Notes: a model not told the origin generated them from the sequence alone. Positions 1-5,958 are shown, counted from the stretch's first letter. The stretch is DNA of 6,057 bases from Pleomorphochaeta sp964545735 (GCA_964545735.1 CAZJGS010000144.1:1-6057), one strand, 5' to 3'. Program-made: numbers and translations.

Positions 1-42
1 CCAACATTTATAATAAATAAATTAGTATCATTATTTGATGTC

Positions 43-765
43 TTAGCTATGACTTTTTAATTCTTCTCTAAGTTGTTTTAGTTTGATTTTATCAGAGTCA
101 CAAATACGTCTGCTTTCAATAGCTTTTTGTATAGCTATTTTATTTACAGCCTTATTTATTTTTTTATTAAATATGTAGACTCTTGTTTTTTCATTTTGTT
201 TGGCAAGAGCTGTAGCAAAAGCCCAACCTAAAGCCATATTGACATAATACTCTTCACTATTTATTGAAGAAAAAACTTCTAAGGATTTATCTATATAATC
301 ATCACTTAAATAGCTACTCATTAAGCTAACTACAGAAAATCTAATATCCCAAATATTTTTTGACTTTGCTTTTTCAATTAAATAATAGAAATAGGGTTTA
401 GTAATATTGTTTGAAGGTTTTAGTGCCATTGAGATAGTATCATTGGTTGCCCAGCTATTATTATATTTGAGTATTTTATCTAATACATTTATGAGTAAAT
501 TAAATTCAAGTTTTTTGGCTACTTTAGAAAATACAAAATAGGTAACAATAACCTCTTCATAATATAATGGATCTTCGTATATTAAGAAATCATAAATATG
601 AAGGAGTCCTTCTTTCTTTGATATTTCATCTGCTATTTGTCTTAAATAAGGTGATTTGACCCCTAATATTCTATATTCATTATTTACTAAAAGCTTGTTT
701 GAAAAGCTTGAATGTTTTGTATTTGAAAGCAGAACTAGCTGTTCTTTTAATAAGTCTTGTATCAT
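43..765 (-). CDS. AlkD-family DNA alkylation repair protein (HEAT-like repeat DNA glycosylase)
   Basis: The 240-aa product matches the AlkD family in length and motifs. These are all-helical HEAT-like repeat proteins that excise positively charged alkylated purines (such as N3- and N7-alkyl adducts) from DNA in base excision repair, without flipping the base into a pocket. Visible family landmarks are GVKSPYLRQIADEI (residues 35-48), SWATNDT (104-110), IWDIRFSVV (138-146), YYVNMALGWAFA (173-184) and AIQKAIESRR (211-220). The residues that line the lesion in Bacillus AlkD (Trp, Asp, Arg, Trp) appear to correspond to W105, D109, R142 and W181, so the enzyme looks intact. There is no signal peptide or membrane segment, so it should be cytoplasmic. 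The ATG at 765 is supported by an AAGGA ribosome site (773-777) seven bases upstream. It is a single gene with no operon partner visible in the window. Family assignment is firm; the exact substrate range is inferred. Confidence 0.93.
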   Translation of the reverse strand: MIQDLLKEQLVLLSNTKHSSFSNKLLVNNEYRILGVKSPYLRQIADEISKKEGLLHIYDFLIYEDPLYYEEVIVTYFVFSKVAKKLEFNLLINVLDKILKYNNSWATNDTISMALKPSNNITKPYFYYLIEKAKSKNIWDIRFSVVSLMSSYLSDDYIDKSLEVFSSINSEEYYVNMALGWAFATALAKQNEKTRVYIFNKKINKAVNKIAIQKAIESRRICDSDKIKLKQLREELKSHS

Positions 766-784
766 TTATTTATCCTTAACTCTC

Positions 785-793
785 ATTATAGCA
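785..793 (-). promoter_or_regulatory. Extended -10 promoter of the alkylation-repair gene
   Basis: Read on the minus strand this is TGCTATAAT, a perfect TATAAT box with the TGn extension. The region where a -35 would lie (about 808-813) is only a T-run, so the promoter would depend on the extended -10. Transcription would start near 778, just upstream of the AAGGA site at 773-777, giving a leader of roughly 13 nt. The insertion sequence ends about 50 bp further upstream and leaves this promoter intact. Confidence 0.6.
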
Positions 794-834
794 ATTAATT
801 AGAAAATAAAAAAGAAATATAATAATTTGCAATA

Positions 835-839
835 TAATA
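835..839. repeat. Possible 5-bp target-site duplication (TAATA), left copy; right copy at 2621-2625
   Basis: TAATA occurs directly outside both ends of the element if the IS is taken as 840-2620. The length fits the 5-6 bp duplications usual for IS1634-type elements. The flanks are almost pure A/T, so a chance match over a few possible offsets is quite likely. Confidence 0.35.
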
Positions 840-840
840 T

Positions 841-865
841 AAGTTTCCCAATAAATCGGACTATA
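841..865 (+). repeat. IS left terminal inverted repeat (transposase 3' side)
   Basis: The repeat begins AAGTTTCCCAAT (12 bases identical to the other end) and finishes with GGACTATA (8 bases identical). Between them are five bases, of which only one matches. This two-block layout is common in IS ends, where the outer block is used for cleavage and the inner block for transposase binding. Confidence 0.92.
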
Positions 866-866
866 T

Positions 867-2387
867 CTATTTCGCTTTAACTTGGGGAACTGAATCTTTC
901 CTAGGTCTTCCTCTTTTCTTTGATTCCTTTATTAGAGGTTCAGATAGTCCCAGTTTCTCAAGCAATACCAACACTGAAGGTAATGTGTGAACCCATTTTT
1001 TGTCGTTTGACCTTGGAAACTCTGTTGAGTTACTTACTCGCCATGCAGATGAAAGGTCGTCCATCAGATCCCCATACGTCATAGTATCTAACAGTTTTGC
1101 ATTACCAGCCTTTCTCACCATTCTGGAAGTCATGAGCGTTGCTATAAAGTTCACAAACTCTGCTCCGATGAGAGAGAAATCTCCTTGTACATTAGTTGAA
1201 TCGAGGTTTTCTTCCCCTTTGTACTGAGAGACAAGAAGCTCAAGCAACCATCTATCCTCGTAACTCTTATAAACCTGGCTAAGGGACAGGTCTAGGTCCG
1301 ATTCGAAAACAATCACACCATATCTATCCTTGTGTGATAAGTATTTTTCACTGTCGAAAGACTTTTTCTTCTTTGATCTAGTGATAAATGAGCTCTCCTC
1401 CCTGCTTGCAAGATAAGAATCCCTAAATGAATACAGGTATCTGCTATTCTTGAGTTCTACCTTCTTTCCGACGACACTCTTGTCTGTGCCTGTGACCACT
1501 TCATTGAAGTCCAACATGCTATTTTCAAGAATCCTAGGCTCAACCCTTCTTATTGGTGTCATAAAGTGAAGATCCGGTCTAGACTTCAGGTCTTCTACTA
1601 TCGAGTTGATAGGAAAACCCTTGTCTGCTACTATTATACCCTTATTGATATTGTTGTCGTTGATGAATGCAGAAAAAGAGCTTGCATCTATGCTATTTCC
1701 TGGAAAAACTTCAGCACATAGAGGCTCCATTGTCTCTATGTCATATGCATATAGCACCGAAACATCTTTACATCCTTTTACTCGAGCCTTGTAAGAAAAG
1801 GCAGAAAGATCATTTACAGTGCTGGTATCTCTCTTCAACGTTCCGTCGATAGCAATATGGTGCTCTGATGCTACTCTACTTATCCTAGAAGAATAGAAAG
1901 ATTTTCTCTTTTCTCCATCCATTCCCAGTTTCTTAAAGAGTGAACCTACAGAATTTTTACTTAATGCAACGTTTGGATAATATTTGGATATGAATGTCCT
2001 ACCATAGTGGGTGGAATACCTATTGGCAGCTATCCCTGGTCTTAAGACCTTAAGCATAGCAATGGCCATAATCATGGAGGATTCATTTGGTGGATATACT
2101 AGAAGAAGGTCCTCAAATATGTCATCTGAAATGGATTTTGCCATTGCAGATACCCCATAGGAAAGAGAATCAGGTACATCTGACATCTTATTAGTAATCG
2201 GTACAAAATGTTCATTTATAATATGACCTATTACTTTACCATTCCCTGGTTGAGGATTTCCATTCTTGATGTACTTTACACCCGACCTTACACGAACAGA
2301 ATATCTGTTAACTCCATCTCTGCCACTATCTTCAACAATAGTATTTTTAGGTCTGTCAACGTGACGTATTTTTTCTGAAACACCCAT
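867..2387 (-). CDS. IS4/IS1634-family DDE transposase
   Basis: The 506-aa cytoplasmic DNA-binding enzyme catalyses cut-and-paste movement of the surrounding element. The DDE catalytic triad is visible: D181 in IAIDGT, D255 in IIVADKGF, and E383. E383 sits in a complete IS4 signature, Y376-(2)-R379-(3)-E383-(6)-K390. The N-terminal 170 residues form the usual DNA-binding and dimerisation part, and residues 200-230 (VLYAYDIETMEP...FPGN) are typical of the family's RNase H-like core. The C-terminus carries KKRGRPRK (490-497), an AT-hook-like motif. The ATG at 2387 is supported by a strong AAGGAG ribosome site (2395-2400) seven bases away. Length is full for the family and no frameshift or stop interrupts it. 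Base composition is richer in G+C than all neighbouring genes. Promoter, operator-like palindrome and upstream terminator are described separately. Confidence 0.95.
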   Translation of the reverse strand: MGVSEKIRHVDRPKNTIVEDSGRDGVNRYSVRVRSGVKYIKNGNPQPGNGKVIGHIINEHFVPITNKMSDVPDSLSYGVSAMAKSISDDIFEDLLLVYPPNESSMIMAIAMLKVLRPGIAANRYSTHYGRTFISKYYPNVALSKNSVGSLFKKLGMDGEKRKSFYSSRISRVASEHHIAIDGTLKRDTSTVNDLSAFSYKARVKGCKDVSVLYAYDIETMEPLCAEVFPGNSIDASSFSAFINDNNINKGIIVADKGFPINSIVEDLKSRPDLHFMTPIRRVEPRILENSMLDFNEVVTGTDKSVVGKKVELKNSRYLYSFRDSYLASREESSFITRSKKKKSFDSEKYLSHKDRYGVIVFESDLDLSLSQVYKSYEDRWLLELLVSQYKGEENLDSTNVQGDFSLIGAEFVNFIATLMTSRMVRKAGNAKLLDTMTYGDLMDDLSSAWRVSNSTEFPRSNDKKWVHTLPSVLVLLEKLGLSEPLIKESKKRGRPRKDSVPQVKAK

Positions 2388-2403
2388 GATAATACTCCTT
2401 AAA

Positions 2404-2442
2404 TATATAGTCCATTATACAATAAATAGGACTATATAACAA
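2404..2442 (-). promoter_or_regulatory. Transposase promoter overlapped by a palindrome made from the IR motif
   Basis: On the minus strand the -35 is TTGTTA (2437-2442), the spacer is 17 bp and the -10 is TATAAT (2414-2419). A perfect 10-bp inverted repeat, TATATAGTCC (2404-2413) and GGACTATATA (2429-2438), flanks the -10. One arm lies in the spacer and touches the -35; the other covers the expected start site near 2407. Each arm contains GGACTATA, the conserved inner block of both terminal repeats. The layout suggests an operator that the transposase could bind to repress itself. In RNA the palindrome could also form a hairpin in read-through transcripts just upstream of the SD. Promoter elements and palindrome are seen directly; the regulatory role is inferred. 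Confidence 0.65.
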
Positions 2443-2485
2443 GGATTATTTACTACTATTTTGAATGGTTTGTATAGGAATATTC

Positions 2486-2513
2486 AAAAAAATAGCCCCA
2501 TACGGAACTATTT
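2486..2513 (-). terminator. Intrinsic terminator upstream of the transposase promoter (guard against read-through)
   Basis: Read on the minus strand, AAATAGTTCC, loop GTAT and GGGGCTATTT form a 10-bp stem with two G-U pairs, running into a U tract (seven U, partly in the stem). On the plus strand the same positions give C-A mismatches, so the structure is specific to transcripts entering the IS toward the transposase. It lies between the element's end and the transposase promoter, where it would stop outside transcription from driving transposase expression. Such protection is known in other IS elements; its action here is inferred. Confidence 0.6.
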
Positions 2514-2523
2514 CTAAGAATAA

Positions 2524-2551
2524 TTGAAATTTACAAGCCTTTTTATCTAAT
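2524..2551 (+). promoter_or_regulatory. Possible outward promoter from the IS toward the kinase gene
   Basis: TTGAAA (2524-2529), a 16-bp spacer and TCTAAT (2546-2551) each match the sigma-70 consensus at five of six positions. The site reads out of the element toward the truncated histidine kinase 110 bp downstream. The sequence is very AT-rich, so such matches also arise by chance. Confidence 0.35.
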
Positions 2552-2594
2552 AAAATTTGTAATTTGGCAGAAAACTATGTTTTAAGGAAAATTC

Positions 2595-2619
2595 TATAGT
2601 CCAAAAAATTGGGAAACTT
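2595..2619 (-). repeat. IS right terminal inverted repeat (transposase 5' side)
   Basis: This is the partner of 841-865. On the minus strand it starts AAGTTTCCCAAT and ends GGACTATA, with 21 of 25 positions matching. The kinase reading frame stays open across it on the plus strand. Confidence 0.92.
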
Positions 2620-2661
2620 TTAATAAATGAGTTTTTAAATTTTGTTTATAATCGTGGAGAC

Positions 2662-4056
2662 ATGGTTGTACCAACTCAAGAAGAATATATAGATTTAGTA
2701 AATAGGGTATTGTCTGGTACAGATTTCTTTAGTGATTATATTGAATATACAGAAAACAATATTAATTATAGAAAGCAGATTAATATATATCGCTTAAATG
2801 ATATTGATGATTCAGTTATTGTGGCTTGCTCCGATATCACAGCCTTGTCTTTAGCTGATAAGAAAAAAACAGATACTCTATCCAAAGCTTTGGATTTAGC
2901 CAATCAAGCAAATAAATCAAAAACAACCTTTTTGTCGGCTATGAGTCATGATATTAGAACCCCTATCAATGCAATAATTGGTATGACTAATATTGCATTA
3001 TCAAATATTCACGATCAATTACAAGTTGCTCAAAGTTTTGAAGTAATAAAAGACTCCTCAATTCATTTGCTATCTTTAATAAATGAAATATTAGAGATGA
3101 GTGCTATTGAGAGTGGGAAACATGTTATAAAAAATGAACCATTAAATGTAGATCAATTAATAACTGTAGTTATTGATAGAATAGCTCCAATAGCAAAAAG
3201 AAAAAATATTAGTATAGTCTTTAAAAATAAGATGCAACATCCTAACTGTTTAGGAGATTACTTGGCACTCTCAAGAATAGTTGAAAATATTACGAATAAT
3301 GCGATAAAATTTTCTCCTGAGAATGGAATAATTATAATTAAAGCCGCAGATTCAAAATTAGATGTGTTTGATAATAATTTATTAAGCCTTTCGATAAAAG
3401 ATTCAGGAGTTGGAATCGATAAAGAAAATCTTTCTAAAATATTTGAATCTTTTTACAGAACTGGAAATGCTGCTAAAGGCGATATTGAAGGTACCGGACT
3501 TGGTCTATCTATCACCAAAGGCCTTGTAGAAGCTATTGGAGGGACAATTTCTGTAAGTAGTGAAAAAAATATTGGCACAACTTTTAAAGTTGTAATACCA
3601 ATTGTTAGATTAGATAGAATCATTCAAGAAAATCCAAATACTTTGATTAAGAAATATCCAATCAATTTGCTTAAAAATATAAAAGTATTATTAGTAGAAG
3701 ATCATCCTATAAATGCATTAGTTGCAAGGAAAATGTTAACAAATGTTGGTGCTCAAGTCGTAAATGCAAGAGATGGACTAGAGTGCTTATCTCTATTTGA
3801 AAACTCTGAGTCTAATTATTATGATATTATTTTTATGGATATACAGATGCCTAATATGGATGGATATGAAGCTTCTAAAATTATAAGAAGTCTTGATAGA
3901 GCTGATGCTAAAACAATTCCAATAATCGCAATGACTGACAATGCTTTTGCTGAAGATGTTAAAAAGTGTTTAGATTGTGGTATGAATGCTCACATAGCTA
4001 AACCTATTGAATTTTCGATAATAATGAATGAAATTAGAAAAGTTCTCGATATGTAA
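2662..4056 (+). CDS. Hybrid sensor histidine kinase, N-terminally truncated beside the IS
   Basis: The 464-aa product reads as: the end of a PAS-like domain (about 1-62), a charged helical linker (62-88), a HisKA dimerisation domain with H-box SHDIRTP (phospho-acceptor H96), a HATPase domain with N-box N213, G1 DSGVGI (247-252) and G2 GTGLGLSI (277-284), and a C-terminal receiver domain (340-460) with E346/D347, phospho-acceptor D393 (FMDIQMP), T425 and K447. It would autophosphorylate at H96 and pass the phosphate to its own D393. There is no membrane segment and no sensor domain, whereas hybrid kinases usually carry one. Upstream of the ATG the frame stays open back to 2563, across the IS end, and the first codons outside the IS (LINEFLNFVYNRGD) read like more of the PAS domain. 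A GGAG lies only two bases from the ATG, too close to be a good ribosome site. The gene is probably a truncated remnant; whether it is expressed is uncertain. No Hpt protein or separate response regulator lies next to it. Confidence 0.88.
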   Translation: MVVPTQEEYIDLVNRVLSGTDFFSDYIEYTENNINYRKQINIYRLNDIDDSVIVACSDITALSLADKKKTDTLSKALDLANQANKSKTTFLSAMSHDIRTPINAIIGMTNIALSNIHDQLQVAQSFEVIKDSSIHLLSLINEILEMSAIESGKHVIKNEPLNVDQLITVVIDRIAPIAKRKNISIVFKNKMQHPNCLGDYLALSRIVENITNNAIKFSPENGIIIIKAADSKLDVFDNNLLSLSIKDSGVGIDKENLSKIFESFYRTGNAAKGDIEGTGLGLSITKGLVEAIGGTISVSSEKNIGTTFKVVIPIVRLDRIIQENPNTLIKKYPINLLKNIKVLLVEDHPINALVARKMLTNVGAQVVNARDGLECLSLFENSESNYYDIIFMDIQMPNMDGYEASKIIRSLDRADAKTIPIIAMTDNAFAEDVKKCLDCGMNAHIAKPIEFSIIMNEIRKVLDM

Positions 4057-4085
4057 TCGAGACACAAAGCTATTCAATTAATAAA

Positions 4086-4114
4086 GGGGTATTACATTTT
4101 TTTGTAATAACCCC
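4086..4114. terminator. Bidirectional intrinsic terminator between convergent genes
   Basis: GGGGTATTAC and GTAATAACCCC form a 10-bp stem with one bulged A (4109) and an eight-base T-rich loop. The plus-strand side is followed by ATTTTATT and the minus-strand side by TTTATTAAT. It lies 30 bp after the kinase stop and 24 bp after the DUF1846 stop, so it can end both transcripts. Confidence 0.8.
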
Positions 4115-4137
4115 ATTTTATTAAAATAATAATTTAC

Positions 4138-5655
4138 TTAAATATTGAAAAATTGCTTTGAAGCATATTTTGGATCACTTGTCACATTTATGCCAAGTTT
4201 TCTTAAACCTGCTTCATCTCCACCAGTTGGTATATGGGTTAAATGAGCGTCAGTTCCTCTTAGTTTATTTAAATGCTTCATACCCGCTTCAGCCGCTGGA
4301 TTACTTGCAGCAGAAACAGCTAAAGCAATAAGAACTTCATCTACATCTAAGCTAACGCTACTTTTACCTAGTAACTCTTGTTTCATAGTTTTAATAGATT
4401 CAATAATGTTTTTTGGAATTAAATCCATTGTATCTGGAATTTCTGCTAATGTTTTAATTGCATTAAGTATTAAGGCGGAGGCAGAGTGTAGAAGAGGGGA
4501 GTTGAGACCTGTAACAATTAAGGTGGGAGAGAGTTGAAGCGCTGCTGCTGATACAATACCATCGGTACCTTTTTTCAATCTAAAGCCTTCAGCTCTCTTT
4601 TCAATAGAAGCTGTAACAACCGGGCGATCAGATGTTTTAATATTGTAATCTTCCATCAAAAGAATTTCTTTATCAACAGCATCTTGAGTTCCAAATCCCA
4701 TGGCATATTCACAAGAGGATCTATAATATCGTCTAATTATTTCTTGTTTTGAAGCTTCTTCACAAATTTTATGATCAATTATTCCCTTAGCTATTCTATT
4801 AACGCCCATATCGGTTGGAGATTTGTAAAAAGATTTGGTTCTAGTAATTTTTTCAACGATTCTTTTTAAAAGAGGGAAAGCGTCTAAATCTCTGTTGTAG
4901 TTAATAGCTGTCACTCCGTAAGCCTCTAGGTGGAAATGGTCCACTCTATTAATATCCCCTAAATCTGCTGTGGCAGCTTCATATGCTACGTTAGCTAAAT
5001 GATTTAGTGGTAAATCCCAAACGGGGAAAGTTTCAAACTTAGCATAGCCTGATTTGAGACCTTGTTTATGATCATGATATAGTTGAGAGAGACAGGTTGC
5101 TAGTTTACCACTACCAGGTCCTGGACCCGTAACAATTACTATTTCTCTATCAGTTTCAATAAATGAATTCGCACCATAACCTTCTTCACTAACTATTAAA
5201 TCAATATTTGTAGGATATCCTTTTGTTTTCTTATGTGTGTAAACAGCAATTCCACGTCTTTCTAGTAATTGTTTAAATTGAGTGGCAGAGGGTTGATCCT
5301 CATATCGTGTTATAACTACTGCTTTAACTCTTAGTCCATATTCACTAAAATCATCAATCATCTTAAGTGTATCTACATCATAAGTAATACCAAAGTCACC
5401 TCTGATTTTTTTTCTTTCAATGTCGCCTGCATAGATACAAATAATTACGTCTATTTTATCTTTTAGCTTTTTGAATACTTCAATTTTTACATTGGGGTTA
5501 AAACCTGGAAGAACTCTTGACGCGTGATAGTCGTAAAGAAGTTTTCCTCCACATTCCAAATAGAGTTTGCCATGAAACTGTTCCATTCTCTCTAGAATTG
5601 CTTGAGTTTGCTTTTCTAAATACTTTTGATTATCAAAACCTTTTTTTATCATCAT
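4138..5655 (-). CDS. DUF1846 domain-containing protein
   Basis: The 505-aa product is recognised as a full-length DUF1846 protein from its N-terminus (KKGFDNQKYLEKQTQAILER, 4-23), HASRVLPGFNPNVKIEVFKKL (about 44-64), the glycine-rich VTGPGPGSGKLATCLSQLYHD (about 175-195), DRPVVTASIE (343-352) and LRKLGINVTSDPKY (484-497). GPGPGSGK (177-184) resembles a nucleotide-binding loop, and the preceding hydrophobic strand IVIV supports a Rossmann- or P-loop-like core. No biochemical function is established that I know of, so none is assigned. There is no signal peptide or membrane segment, and the protein should be cytoplasmic. The tandem ATG ATG at 5655/5652 fits the family's N-terminus, although no clear SD precedes it: upstream mRNA has a long U-run followed by an A-rich stretch. 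A separate promoter is not convincing. The tRNA unit upstream reads toward this gene and ends at a strong terminator 110 bp before it. Confidence 0.92.
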   Translation of the reverse strand: MMIKKGFDNQKYLEKQTQAILERMEQFHGKLYLECGGKLLYDYHASRVLPGFNPNVKIEVFKKLKDKIDVIICIYAGDIERKKIRGDFGITYDVDTLKMIDDFSEYGLRVKAVVITRYEDQPSATQFKQLLERRGIAVYTHKKTKGYPTNIDLIVSEEGYGANSFIETDREIVIVTGPGPGSGKLATCLSQLYHDHKQGLKSGYAKFETFPVWDLPLNHLANVAYEAATADLGDINRVDHFHLEAYGVTAINYNRDLDAFPLLKRIVEKITRTKSFYKSPTDMGVNRIAKGIIDHKICEEASKQEIIRRYYRSSCEYAMGFGTQDAVDKEILLMEDYNIKTSDRPVVTASIEKRAEGFRLKKGTDGIVSAAALQLSPTLIVTGLNSPLLHSASALILNAIKTLAEIPDTMDLIPKNIIESIKTMKQELLGKSSVSLDVDEVLIALAVSAASNPAAEAGMKHLNKLRGTDAHLTHIPTGGDEAGLRKLGINVTSDPKYASKQFFNI

Positions 5656-5765
5656 GGGTTTTCATTTTAAAAAAAAAAGAGAAAATAGTAAACATTTAAT
5701 TTACATAATTTGCATTTTTGTTAAATAAATAAAAAAAATTAGAGACAAGATTTGGGCAAAAAGAA

Positions 5766-5806
5766 GGCAACCCACTTGCTACCCAGATGGTGCTAAACGA
5801 GTTGCC
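5766..5806 (-). terminator. Long-hairpin intrinsic terminator of the tRNA transcription unit
   Basis: On the minus strand GGCAACTCGTTTAGCACC, loop ATCTG and GGTAGCAAGTGGGTTGCC form an 18-nt-per-arm hairpin. The lower nine pairs are unbroken (two G-U); the upper part has one bulged A on each side. It runs straight into TTCTTTTTG (5757-5765), a U-rich tail. The other strand has no such tail, so it acts on transcripts coming from the tRNA. It stands 110 bp before the DUF1846 start and could also act as an attenuator for that gene. Confidence 0.8.
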
Positions 5807-5814
5807 AAAATTTA

Positions 5815-5877
5815 GATGATAGGAACTATTGATCTAGTAGCTACCTTTGTACACTTACTAGTCCTATTTATTGCATC
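5815..5877 (-). other. Foldable segment of unknown role between tRNA and terminator
   Basis: On the minus strand the order is GATG, an internal loop, ATAGGA, CTAGTA, a 16-nt loop, TACTAG, a 9-nt bulge, TCCTAT and CATC. This makes 16 base pairs, of which 12 are two perfect 6-bp blocks separated only by the bulge. The loop contains GGTAGC (5840-5845), the same hexamer as in the 3' arm of the terminator (5778-5783). It matches no tRNA, SRP RNA, 6S, T-box or riboswitch consensus that I can recall. It could be a processed spacer, a small RNA or a leader element of the DUF1846 gene. Confidence 0.45.
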
Positions 5878-5885
5878 ATTTTCTA

Positions 5886-5958
5886 TAGCGAGGACAGGAC
5901 TCGAACCTGTGACCTACGGGTTATGAGCCCGTCGAGATACCGGCTTCTCCACCTCGCG
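5886..5958 (-). tRNA. Initiator tRNA-Met (anticodon CAU)
   Basis: The 73-nt cloverleaf folds cleanly. The acceptor has CGCGAGG against CCTCGCT, the D arm is GAGA-AGCCGGTA-TCTC, the anticodon arm is ACGGG-CTCATAA-CCCGT with CAT, the variable loop is AGGTC, and the T arm is ACAGG-TTCGAGT-CCTGT. Initiator features are the three stacked G-C pairs next to the anticodon loop (GGG/CCC) and the unpaired first position (C1 against T72). It serves to start translation with formyl-Met. No CCA is encoded: the sequence after discriminator A73 is TAG, so CCA must be added by a nucleotidyltransferase. It has its own strong promoter upstream. Confidence 0.95.

Larger units (their letters stand above)
840..2620 (-). 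mobile_element. Complete insertion sequence, IS1634-like (IS4 superfamily), about 1.78 kb
   Basis: The element is bounded by 25-bp imperfect inverted repeats (841-865 and 2595-2619, 21 of 25 positions matching). It carries one intact transposase on the minus strand, and its length is within the range usual for IS1634. Sampled lines inside it have about 40-48% G+C, against 23-30% in the flanking genes, which points to acquisition from a different background. From the transposase-upstream end inward it holds the right inverted repeat, a guard-like terminator (2486-2513), a promoter overlapped by a palindrome (2404-2442), an SD and the transposase. The transposase stop (867-869) lies directly against the inner end of the left repeat. 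Nothing is broken, so it may be mobile. A possible TAATA duplication flanks it. The assignment to IS1634 rather than another IS4-like group rests on transposase sequence style and size. Confidence 0.9.

Noticed and set aside
1..42. Terminator or gene end left of the alkylation-repair gene
   Set aside because: The 42 bases are A/T-rich with no clear hairpin; the window ends too soon to tell.
1000..1852. Plus-strand open frames of 61-75 codons at 1000-1227, 1606-1794 and 1667-1852
   Set aside because: All lie opposite the intact transposase, show no recognisable motif and are explained as shadows of its codons.
2459..2489. TTTTGAAT / ATTCAAAA inverted repeat in the IS leader
   Set aside because: It is an 8-bp A/T-rich repeat with a 15-nt loop that overlaps the tail of the guard terminator; too weak to call separately.
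5517..5699. Plus-strand 60-codon frame overlapping the DUF1846 start
   Set aside because: It is mostly antisense to the conserved N-terminus of the DUF1846 protein and ends in low-complexity A-runs; no family match.
5656..5765. Separate promoter for the DUF1846 gene
   Set aside because: Only partial boxes are visible in A/T-rich sequence (such as TAAATT with no good -35), so no call is justified.
5744..5885. T-box, c-di-GMP or TPP riboswitch upstream of DUF1846
   Set aside because: Short pieces such as TCTGGGTAGC and GTGGGTTGCC recall these classes. The T-box AGGGTGG..ACCGCG core, the GEMM CACGCACAGGGCAAACC block and the TPP CTGAGA block are all absent.
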